This document shows, piece by piece, positions 8,664 to 15,606 of a stretch of 33,140 nucleotides of DNA. Each line of letters begins with the position of its first letter. Position 1 is the first letter of the stretch. The position numbers and the translations under genes were made by a program. The notes below the pieces were generated by a model, which saw only the letters and a list, made by a program, of their open reading frames with translations, was not told the origin of the DNA and did no database searches. The stretch is from NCBI GenBank assembly GCA_003577355.1, contig QEUZ01000003.1, forward strand, positions 1 to 33,140, in the 5' to 3' direction. This stretch comes from Chloroflexota bacterium (GTDB taxonomy: Bacteria; Chloroflexota; Chloroflexia; Thermomicrobiales; CFX8).

Positions 8664-8675
8664 CAAGATATCTTG
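8664..8675. promoter_or_regulatory. Perfect 12-bp palindrome, candidate operator
   Basis: CAAGATATCTTG is self-complementary. It is flanked by partly matching outer arms (GCACA on the left, TGTGC on the right). It lies in the shared lysX/cphB control region, about 190 bases upstream of the cphB -35 box and 178 bases upstream of the lysX start. A dimeric repressor or activator site is a reasonable inference; no regulator gene is adjacent. Confidence 0.4.
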
Positions 8676-8864
8676 ATGTGTGCAACCGCAATCCACGAGG
8701 ACACTCCGGCGTATGACGAGCGCCATGACAGGTCAGCATAGGCGCCGACGTGCACAATAGCGAATGTAAGCGATGGCGTCAAGATTGGGACGAAAGCCGT
8801 CACCTTGGAGCCAGCGTCGATCGGCGCCCCTCGGCCGGTGGCAGAAACAACGACTCTGAGGTGA

Positions 8865-8894
8865 TTGACCACGTAGCAACGACTTCCGTAGACT
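8865..8894 (+). promoter_or_regulatory. Candidate sigma-70 promoter for cphB-cphA
   Basis: TTGACC at 8865-8870 and TAGACT at 8889-8894 are separated by 18 bases. Transcription would begin near 8901, giving a leader of about 30 bases before the cphB ATG, with GGCGGGTGG as a possible ribosome binding region. Confidence 0.45.
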
Positions 8895-8931
8895 CTGCGG
8901 AGGTAGAGCGCTTGGGGCCGAAGGCGGGTGG

Positions 8932-9744
8932 ATGAGCGTACCCAACCAACGTGGACCGTTACTTGCGATCGGCGGGGCGGAGGACAAGTTCCGCGACCGG
9001 GTCATCCTCAGGCGGTTCACCGAACTGTCAGGCGGAGACGATGCGCATATCGCGATCGTGCCGACGGCCTCTGCTGTTGACGACGCTGGACAACGGTATA
9101 AAGCGATTTTCCTGGAGCTTGGCGCCGCTTCAGCAGAGGTTGTCTACGTCGGTGACCGCACCGATGCAAACCGTGACGAGCTTGTGGAGCTCGTCGATCG
9201 CAGCACGGGTATCTTCATGACCGGCGGCAATCAGATCCGGGTTGCAGCGATCCTGGGTGGGACGCGCGTCGCGGATTCGTTGGTGCGGCGTAACCGCGAA
9301 GGTGCGCCAGTTGGCGGTACCAGTGCCGGCGCGTCGGTCATGAGCAGCGTCATGGTGGCTGGTGGTCGCAGTGGCACAACGCCTCGCCCGCATATTGCCC
9401 AGATGTCGCCGGGCCTGGGGTTGATCGATTCCGTGATCATCGACCAGCATTTCCGCGAGCGCGATCGCGTCGGCCGGCTTGTCACCATGGTGAGCTACAA
9501 CCCGCGGCTGCTGGGTTTGGGGATCGACGAAGATACGGCAGCGCTGATCACCGCCGATAACTGTTTGGAGGTTGTCGGCAAGGGCTCCGTGTTAATCATC
9601 GACGGTTCGCAGATGTCGAGCGATGTTTTCGCCAGTCGTGGGCGGCGTCCATTGACGATGTCGAATGTGATTATGCACTTCGTTGCCGACGGCTCGGCAT
9701 TCGATCTCACAAACCGCCGCGTCATTTGCCGCGACTGCCGGTAA
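8932..9744 (+). CDS. cphB: Cyanophycinase
   Basis: 270 residues, the normal length of the intracellular enzyme. It is a serine exopeptidase of family S51 that cuts cyanophycin (poly-aspartate with amino-acid side branches) into beta-Asp-Arg dipeptides. The nucleophile is S131 in GTSAGAS (129-135). The active-site surroundings 'FMTGGNQ' (Q101) and 'DQHF' (171-174), with H173, are all present, as is 'LGIDEDTA'. There is no signal peptide, so it should act in the cytoplasm on stored polymer. It is 110 bases upstream of cyanophycin synthetase on the same strand. An isoaspartyl dipeptidase to finish degradation is not in the window. Confidence 0.95.
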   Translation: MSVPNQRGPLLAIGGAEDKFRDRVILRRFTELSGGDDAHIAIVPTASAVDDAGQRYKAIFLELGAASAEVVYVGDRTDANRDELVELVDRSTGIFMTGGNQIRVAAILGGTRVADSLVRRNREGAPVGGTSAGASVMSSVMVAGGRSGTTPRPHIAQMSPGLGLIDSVIIDQHFRERDRVGRLVTMVSYNPRLLGLGIDEDTAALITADNCLEVVGKGSVLIIDGSQMSSDVFASRGRRPLTMSNVIMHFVADGSAFDLTNRRVICRDCR

Positions 9745-9799
9745 ACTGTCGGTAACCGTAGAACCATACCCTTAGCGCGTTTCTGGGAGAGGAGATGGC

Positions 9800-9822
9800 C
9801 CGAGGGCGGATTCGCCCTTCGG
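9800..9822 (+). promoter_or_regulatory. Hairpin in the cphB-cphA spacer
   Basis: CCGAGGGCG (9800-9808) pairs with CGCCCTTCGG (9813-9822) around a GATT loop, with one bulged base. There is no following T-run. It lies 32 bases before the cphA start and could be an mRNA-stability or processing element that sets different cphB and cphA levels. Confidence 0.35.
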
Positions 9823-9854
9823 CGTCTTCGGCGGATAGTGCGGGAGGCTGACGG

Positions 9855-12527
9855 ATGCCGATCCAGATTCTCGATTCTCGAATCTACCGCGGCCCGAATG
9901 TCTGGGCGCGCGTCCCGGTCATCCAGTTGCGCGTCGACATCGGTGAGCTGGAAGATCGGCCGACCAATCTCATTCCCGGCTTTACCGACGAGCTGATGTC
10001 GCTGTTGCCCTCGCTCTATAACCATGCCTGCTCGCTCGGGCGGCCGGGCGGGTTCCTGGAGCGCATGCGCGATGGAACCTGGATGGGCCACGTGCTCGAA
10101 CATGTCGCCCTGGAGATGCAGACGCTCGCTGGTTCCGATGTCGGGCGCGGCCTGACTCGTTCGACCGAAACGCGGGGCATCTACAACGTCATCTACCAGT
10201 ATGTGCAGCCAGACCTTGGCATGGCAGCAGGTCAGGCGGCGACACGACTGCTGAACTGGCTGATCTACCGCGACGATCCATCGTTCTCGTTCAGTGCCGA
10301 GATGGAGCGCGTCACACGGCTTGCTGAACGGCTGGCATATGGCCCCAGCACCAAGGCGCTGGTCGATGAGGCTGAGCGGCGCGATATCCCAGTGATCCGG
10401 CTCGATCCACGGCGGTCGCTCGTACAGCTTGGCTATGGCGTCCACCAAAAGCGCATTTGGGCGACGGTGACCTCCTCGACCAGCAATATCGCGGTGGACC
10501 TGGCGAGCAACAAGCGCTTGACGAACCAGTTGCTGCAAAACGTCGGGATCCCGGTACCGCGTGCCCGCACGGTTGAAGATGTCGAAGAGGCGGTGGCGGC
10601 AGCACGGGCGATTGGGTATCCCGTCGTTCTGAAACCACTTGATGGGAACCACGGGCGCGGGGTGCGCATCAACTTGCGAGATGAAGCTGAGGTGCGGGAG
10701 AACTTCGACGCTGCTTTCGAGGAAAGCCGCGCAGGCACGGTTGTCGTTGAATCGTATATCCGCGGCAAGGACTACCGCATTCTGGTGATCGGCGGCAAGA
10801 TCGTCGCCTGCGCGGAGCGTGTGCCAGCACATGTCGTGGGCGATGGCGTGCACACAGTCGAGGAATTGATCGAGATCACCAACAATGACCCACGGCGCGG
10901 CATCGGCCACGAAAAAGTGCTCACGCGGATTTCGATCGATGAGGCGGTTGTCGCGCTGCTCGCCAAGAACGACTTGACCCTGACCTCCGTGCCCCCTGAG
11001 GGCATGTTTGTCCAGTTGCGTCTTACCGGCAACATGTCGACCGGCGGCACGTCGATCGACCGCACCGACGAGATCCACCCGGATAACGTCGAGATCGCGG
11101 AACAGGCTGCCCAAGTGATCGGCCTCGATGTCGCTGGAATCGACATGATCGTCGAAGACATCACGCAGCCGCTGAAGGACCAAGGTGGCGCAATTTGTGA
11201 AGTCAATGCGGGGCCAGGGTTCCGCATGCACACGCATCCGACCGAGGGGCCGCCGCGAGACGTGGCCCGGCCCGTACTCGACCTGCTCTTCCCACCCGGT
11301 GCGCCAACTCGCATCCCGATCGTCGCCGTCACCGGAACAAACGGCAAGACGACAACGAGCCGCATGATTGCACACATCCTGAAAATGGCCGGATACCGTG
11401 TTGGGCTGACGACGACGGACGGGATCTACATCGACGGCACGCAAATCCTCAAAGGGGATATGAGCGGGCCACAAAGCGCGCAGATGGTGCTGCAAAACCC
11501 AACAGTCGAATACGCCGTACTGGAAACGGCCCGTGGCGGGATCATCCGATCCGGGCTGGGCTTCGACCGCTGCAATGTCGCGGTGGTAACGAACGTGACG
11601 AGCGACCACCTCGGGCTGGGCGGCATCGATTCGCTGGAGGAGCTGGCGCGTGTCAAGGCGGTGGTGCCAGCCTCCACGTTCCGCGATGGGTATGTTGTGC
11701 TCAACGCCGACAATAAGTGGACGGTTGAGATGACCAACCGCTCGCGCGGCGAGGTCATCTTCTTCACCATGGACGAGCATAACCCAGTTGTTGCGGAACA
11801 TGTGCGCGCACGCGGTAAAGCAATTGTGTTACGCGAGGTCCGTGGAGCAGAGATAATCTACATCGTCGACGGCCGGCGTGAAACAGCCGTGCTCGATGTA
11901 CGACACATCCCCGCGACGTTCGAGGGTCGCGCACGGGTGAACATCAAGAACGCGCTTGCGGCGGTTGGTGCGGCGCTCGGCAGCAACGTGACACTCGAAG
12001 CAATGCGCAATGGGCTGCGCACTTTTACGACGTCGTTCTATCAGACCCCCGGACGACTGAACCTTCTCGAGGTCGCGGGCTATCGCGTTGTCGTCGACTA
12101 CTGCCATAACGTGCCGGGCATGGAAGAACTGGCCGATTTCGTGCGGCGCATGATGGCAGGGCATACGATCGGCATGTTGGCGATGCCCGGAGACCGGCGT
12201 GACGAAGACATCATCAACTTTTCTGCCGTTGCCGCCGGGGTGTTTGACGAGGTCATCGTGCGGGAAGATACCAACTTGCGTGGCCGAAAGCCGGGGGAAG
12301 TGGCTGAGCTGATCCGACAAACGCTCATTGCAAACGGCATGGCCGAAGACAAAATCACGGTTGTCCTCGATGAGCTCGCCGCCGCCGCCGCTGCACTCGA
12401 CCGCGCGAAACCGGAAGACCTTGTCGTCCTGATCGCCGACCAGCCCGAGGCGGTTTGGGAAGCAGTTGTCCAACGCGGAACACAGCAGTGGCAGGAAGTC
12501 GCTCGGCCGCGTGCGCTGCCGTTCTAA
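9855..12527 (+). CDS. cphA: Cyanophycin synthetase
   Basis: 890 residues, full length for CphA. The N-terminal domain (about 1-165) includes HVLEH at residues 79-83, matching the HxxEH metallopeptidase-like pattern of CphA1 N-domains. The ATP-grasp domain (about 210-470) contains 'GYPVVLKPLDGNHGRGV' and 'EVNAGPGFRMH' and adds the side-chain amino acid. The C-terminal Mur-ligase domain has its P-loop at 493-500 (TGTNGKTT) and adds aspartate to the backbone. Both ATP sites look intact. The start has GGGAGG about 9 bases upstream. The substrate amino acid is normally arginine, sometimes lysine; it cannot be read from sequence by eye. It ends four bases before a convergent gene. Confidence 0.97.
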   Translation: MPIQILDSRIYRGPNVWARVPVIQLRVDIGELEDRPTNLIPGFTDELMSLLPSLYNHACSLGRPGGFLERMRDGTWMGHVLEHVALEMQTLAGSDVGRGLTRSTETRGIYNVIYQYVQPDLGMAAGQAATRLLNWLIYRDDPSFSFSAEMERVTRLAERLAYGPSTKALVDEAERRDIPVIRLDPRRSLVQLGYGVHQKRIWATVTSSTSNIAVDLASNKRLTNQLLQNVGIPVPRARTVEDVEEAVAAARAIGYPVVLKPLDGNHGRGVRINLRDEAEVRENFDAAFEESRAGTVVVESYIRGKDYRILVIGGKIVACAERVPAHVVGDGVHTVEELIEITNNDPRRGIGHEKVLTRISIDEAVVALLAKNDLTLTSVPPEGMFVQLRLTGNMSTGGTSIDRTDEIHPDNVEIAEQAAQVIGLDVAGIDMIVEDITQPLKDQGGAICEVNAGPGFRMHTHPTEGPPRDVARPVLDLLFPPGAPTRIPIVAVTGTNGKTTTSRMIAHILKMAGYRVGLTTTDGIYIDGTQILKGDMSGPQSAQMVLQNPTVEYAVLETARGGIIRSGLGFDRCNVAVVTNVTSDHLGLGGIDSLEELARVKAVVPASTFRDGYVVLNADNKWTVEMTNRSRGEVIFFTMDEHNPVVAEHVRARGKAIVLREVRGAEIIYIVDGRRETAVLDVRHIPATFEGRARVNIKNALAAVGAALGSNVTLEAMRNGLRTFTTSFYQTPGRLNLLEVAGYRVVVDYCHNVPGMEELADFVRRMMAGHTIGMLAMPGDRRDEDIINFSAVAAGVFDEVIVREDTNLRGRKPGEVAELIRQTLIANGMAEDKITVVLDELAAAAAALDRAKPEDLVVLIADQPEAVWEAVVQRGTQQWQEVARPRALPF

Positions 12528-12531
12528 TCAT

Positions 12532-13173
12532 TCAGCGACCGAGGAGGAACCGTCGCAGGCGGCGGAGGATCGGTTCTGATCGATGCGCGGCCAGCCGGGC
12601 GATTGGCGGCACACCTTGGCGCCAATCTGGCGGCGCCCATGGTGGAAGTTCACTCGGCCCAGGTTGCTCGGGGTGACCGCCGAAGAGATCAGCGTACCAG
12701 CGTGCCACGTAGGGTGGCATCAAGCGGGTATCGCCCATACAGCCTGATGCGAGGCCGGCAAACCGCTCCCAGTCGATATCGCGCATGCCTTCGAACCCGG
12801 TGCGTGGGTTGCCGTAGGTGTACTCCCAAGCGAGAAACGCAATACGACGAAAGGCTGGGTCGGTTTCCAAGGCGGCACGCTCGACAGCGCGGCGGAACGC
12901 AAAATGCTGCCCTCGCAATGCGGGGTTATGTGGATGCGGATCGACGTAAAACTGTGTCAGGTCCGCCCAAGCGTGGGTCAATTCGTGCAGGCAGGCTTCG
13001 TCCTGCACGCCATTCAGATGGATGCGTTGCTCGACCGGGTACCAATAGCCTCCCCCGACCGGAGCATCGAGGTTGTCGATGGTGACTGGTACGGTGCGCA
13101 GGATCTCGCAGGCGGTTGGTGTGAAGTCGTAGCGACGGAGGACATCGTCACGAAACGCTGAACCATCCGCCAT
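12532..13173 (-). CDS. Uncharacterised HExxH zincin-like protein
   Basis: 213 residues from the ATG at 13173, which has AAGGA eight bases upstream; a GTG two codons earlier is too close to that site. I do not recognise the family. 'LHELTHAWADL' gives a zinc-metallopeptidase HExxH motif at H63-E64-H67, inside a region predicted to be a helix. A third ligand could be a downstream acidic residue or His (for example in 'DPHPHNPALRGQHF'). There is no signal peptide, so it is probably cytoplasmic. The C-terminus is Arg-rich. It is convergent with cphA and downstream of a binding-protein gene. A functional link with cyanophycin is possible but unsupported. Confidence 0.7.
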   Translation of the reverse strand: MADGSAFRDDVLRRYDFTPTACEILRTVPVTIDNLDAPVGGGYWYPVEQRIHLNGVQDEACLHELTHAWADLTQFYVDPHPHNPALRGQHFAFRRAVERAALETDPAFRRIAFLAWEYTYGNPRTGFEGMRDIDWERFAGLASGCMGDTRLMPPYVARWYADLFGGHPEQPGPSELPPWAPPDWRQGVPPIARLAAHRSEPILRRLRRFLLGR

Positions 13174-13202
13174 CGTCACGTTCCTTCCGCCTGGGAACAG
13201 CA

Positions 13203-13230
13203 GGGGCGTCGCGGCGAACCACGACGCCCT
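13203..13230 (-). terminator. Hairpin after the first solute-binding-protein gene
   Basis: GGGCGTCG (13204-13211) and CGACGCCC (13222-13229) form a perfect eight-pair stem with a ten-base loop, 22 bases past the binding-protein stop and before the zincin start. The sequence after it on the minus strand (CTGCTGTTCCC) is only weakly T-rich, so it may be a partial terminator. Confidence 0.4.
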
Positions 13231-13251
13231 GAGACCGAGGGTAAGCGACGG

Positions 13252-15207
13252 TTAGTCCTCGCGGGTCCAGTCTGCCAGGTCCCACAGCTCGGATTCCCAG
13301 CCGGAGGACTTGATGCCCTGCAGCTTGACCGAGTGGCCGGAAACGTTGGCACGATGGACAAGCGGGATATGGACGACGTTGTTGACGACCAAGTCGTTCA
13401 TGCCGATGAACAGCTCGGCCTGCTTCTCCGGGTCAAGTTCAGTAAGCGCCTGCGTGTAGAGCGCATTGAACTCCTCGCTGACCCAGCGGGTTTCGTTCGT
13501 CCCCGACCACTCGTTCGACTTCTGCGCGATGTCGCGTGCTGGGTCAATCGAGATCCAGCTCGTCATGTAGGAGATTGGGTAGGGGATCGAGGGGCCGTTC
13601 GTGTACATCTCCCAGTCCGCGTAGAAGTGGGAGGCGGTGTCGGGGTTGCCTGCATCGGACGAGAAGTAGACGCCCGCGTCGATCGCCTTGATCTCGACGG
13701 CCATGCCCATCTCAGCCATGCCTGCCTTGATGATCTCTTGTGTCTTCTGGCGCACCGGGTTGGTCGAGGTTTGGTAGAGGATGTTGAGGGACACGCCGTC
13801 CTTCGAGCGCACGTTGCCACTGAGCGTCCAACCGGCGGCTTCGAGCATTTCAGCGCCCTTTTGCGGGTTGAACTCAGCGGTCGTATTCGGCGACGCAAAC
13901 GCGGCAGGAGCGACGAGGACGTTCGTCGTAGCAGCTCCGGCTGGGCCGTAGAGCTGCGTGGCGATCGTGTCGCGGTCGATCCCGTAGGTGGACGCCTGGC
14001 GAACTTCCAGGTACTGCCAGAATGGGTGCTGGGTCGTTGGTTCCGACCGAGCGCCGTCGACCTCCGTATTCGGATCGGCGAAGTTCACGAGGATACGCTC
14101 AACGCTCACGCCCGGGATGGTCTTCAGCACGCCGACCTTGTCGTCGATCATCTCGGCCAGGATCGTCGCTTCGACCTGCAGGTTCCAAGAGTAGTCAACT
14201 TCACCAGTCTGCAGCGCGGCGCGAGCGGCGCTGGTAGCGTCACCACCACCCTTGAACTCGACCTGATCGAAGAATGGCTTGCCCGGCTGCCAGTAGTTCG
14301 GGTTGCGCTCGTACACGACGACATCGCCGGGCCGGAAGTCGGTCACCATATACGGCCCTGTGCCCGTGGGCTTCAGGTTGAACGGTGCGTCACGGGCGGC
14401 GCTCCCGACATAATCGGCCATGATGTGCTTCGGAATGATCAGTCCATTGGGGCCGACAAACGAGTTGAACCATGCCGGGTTCGGTTCTGAAAAGTTGACG
14501 ACGACCGTGTAATCGTCTGGCGTTTCGATCGTGGAGATTGCCGTATAGGCAGCCTGGGTCGTTGAGGTGGTATCCGGGTTGATGGTGTATTCGTAGGTGA
14601 AGGCGACGTCGGCGGAGGTGAATGGCTCGCCGTCAGACCAGGTGACCCCTTCCCGCAGTTTCCAGGTTACGCTCAACCCATCTGCCGAAACGCCGCCGTT
14701 TTCCAATGACGGAATTTCTGCAGCGAGGATTGGGACAAGTTCTCCGTCGGCATTGACCGCCGCCAGCGGCTCGAGGACTGGTCGCGAAGCGTCGAAATCC
14801 TTGGTGCCTTGCGCGAGGTGATTGTTCAGAATCGTTGGCGCTTGCCACCACAGGAGCTTCAATAGCCCGCCGCCGCCAGCCTGGGCAGGTGTCGTCGCGG
14901 TCGGCTCCGGCTCGGAGCCGGTCGTTGCTGTTGGTGCGTTGGGCGCTGGAGTATTGGTCGGCTCACCCGGAGCCGTCGTGTTGGTCGGCTCAGCCGGCGC
15001 GGATGTTGCTGTGGCCGCACCCGATCCGGATGTCGCGGTTGGAGATGTGTCATCATCGTCGCCGCCGCAGGCTGCGAGGAGCGACGCGATGACCGGCGCG
15101 CTGAGTCCGAGCGCTGTCGCGCGCTTCAGGACCGCGCGGCGACTCAAGCGTCCTTCAAGGACTTCAGCGCGCAGCATTTCCAGTTTCGATGGTGTTTCAC
15201 CGAACAA
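13252..15207 (-). CDS. ABC-transporter solute-binding lipoprotein, peptide/nickel family 5 (paralogue 1)
   Basis: 651 residues if translation starts at TTG 15207, which has GAGGAG seven bases upstream and aligns with the start of the neighbouring paralogue; an in-frame GTG at 15240 is the alternative. The leader has a twin-arginine motif (SRRAVLK, R23-R24), a hydrophobic stretch and a lipobox LLAAC with C47, so it is probably exported folded by Tat and lipid-anchored. A Thr/Pro/Ala-rich linker of about 65 residues follows. The rest is an SBP_bac_5 domain ('DGLSVTWKLREGVTWSDGEPF'-type region, abridged: WKLREGVTWSDGEPF). It should capture peptides or another solute outside the membrane. No permease or ATPase gene is adjacent. 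Confidence 0.9.
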   Translation of the reverse strand: MFGETPSKLEMLRAEVLEGRLSRRAVLKRATALGLSAPVIASLLAACGGDDDDTSPTATSGSGAATATSAPAEPTNTTAPGEPTNTPAPNAPTATTGSEPEPTATTPAQAGGGGLLKLLWWQAPTILNNHLAQGTKDFDASRPVLEPLAAVNADGELVPILAAEIPSLENGGVSADGLSVTWKLREGVTWSDGEPFTSADVAFTYEYTINPDTTSTTQAAYTAISTIETPDDYTVVVNFSEPNPAWFNSFVGPNGLIIPKHIMADYVGSAARDAPFNLKPTGTGPYMVTDFRPGDVVVYERNPNYWQPGKPFFDQVEFKGGGDATSAARAALQTGEVDYSWNLQVEATILAEMIDDKVGVLKTIPGVSVERILVNFADPNTEVDGARSEPTTQHPFWQYLEVRQASTYGIDRDTIATQLYGPAGAATTNVLVAPAAFASPNTTAEFNPQKGAEMLEAAGWTLSGNVRSKDGVSLNILYQTSTNPVRQKTQEIIKAGMAEMGMAVEIKAIDAGVYFSSDAGNPDTASHFYADWEMYTNGPSIPYPISYMTSWISIDPARDIAQKSNEWSGTNETRWVSEEFNALYTQALTELDPEKQAELFIGMNDLVVNNVVHIPLVHRANVSGHSVKLQGIKSSGWESELWDLADWTRED

Positions 15208-15447
15208 TGGGGACTCCTCTTTCGTTACTTCCTCACTCACTCAATGCAACGCACCCGAACGGCCTTCGTCCGGTCGCTGCGAAGCGGTTGTTCAGCCGCG
15301 AGTAAAACGTGGTTCAGCTCCTTTCGCCAGTTGGGAGGAACTGGCACGTGTACGAGCGCAAGTCTCCGGTCAGTTCAGTACCGTCATGACTGCGCGCGAT
15401 GTCGCACTCAGTTTCCATCCGCCCGAGACAGTAGCAGGCTCGCGCGA

Positions 15448-15462
15448 CGAACCTGAGGTTCG
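15448..15462. promoter_or_regulatory. 15-bp palindrome next to the promoter, candidate operator
   Basis: CGAACCT-G-AGGTTCG is a perfect inverted repeat of seven bases around one central base. It begins three bases downstream of the -10 element on the minus strand, covering the likely transcription start. That position fits a repressor site. Confidence 0.45.
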
Positions 15463-15465
15463 GAC

Positions 15466-15498
15466 AATATAGCAGACGCTCGCGTGAGGTGCAGTCAA
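15466..15498 (-). promoter_or_regulatory. Candidate promoter for binding-protein gene 1
   Basis: On the minus strand there is TTGACT (15498-15493) and an extended -10 element TGC-TATATT (15474-15466). The spacing of 21 bases between TTGACT and TATATT is long, which an extended -10 might tolerate. The leader to the TTG start would be about 250 bases. Confidence 0.4.
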
Positions 15499-15540
15499 AA
15501 TGCTGGACGTTTGAAGGAAGATCCTTGTGCCTGAAGCAGC

Positions 15541-15579
15541 AAAAAGCGCAGGGACGGACTCGCTTGCCCGGCCCTGCGC
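15541..15579 (-). terminator. Rho-independent terminator of binding-protein gene 2
   Basis: On the minus strand GCGCAGGG (15579-15572) pairs perfectly with CCCTGCGC (15553-15546) and is followed at once by TTTTT (15545-15541). It lies 27 bases past the stop codon. This is the clearest intrinsic terminator in the window and separates the two paralogues into independent transcription units. Confidence 0.8.
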
Positions 15580-15606
15580 CATTGTTATTCAGGTTACGAC
15601 GAGCGA

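Larger units (their letters stand above)
8487..8931. other. Divergent intergenic control region between lysX and cphB
   Basis: 445 bases without a convincing gene. Open frames here lack recognisable protein features. It holds a hairpin with T-run in the lysX leader (8506-8531), a perfect 12-bp palindrome (8664-8675) and a sigma-70-like promoter toward cphB (8865-8894), described separately. Nothing else is recognised. Confidence 0.6.
15208..15606. other. Intergenic region between the two solute-binding-protein genes
   Basis: About 400 bases with no credible gene. It holds the terminator of the second binding protein (15541-15579) and a candidate promoter with an adjoining palindrome (15448-15498) for the first. 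It also has a seven-pair inverted repeat GCCAGTT/AACTGGC (15326-15345) in the long leader and a direct repeat GTTCAGC near 15290-15320. Confidence 0.6.

Noticed and set aside
9495-11801. 768-codon open frame on the minus strand
   Set aside because: It lies opposite cphA and the end of cphB; composition is typical of antisense high-GC shadow frames and no domain is recognisable.
13333-14490. Plus-strand 385-codon frame, and the similar 419-codon frame at 15877-17136
   Set aside because: Both are shadows of the two paralogous binding-protein genes; their mutual similarity only reflects the paralogy on the other strand.
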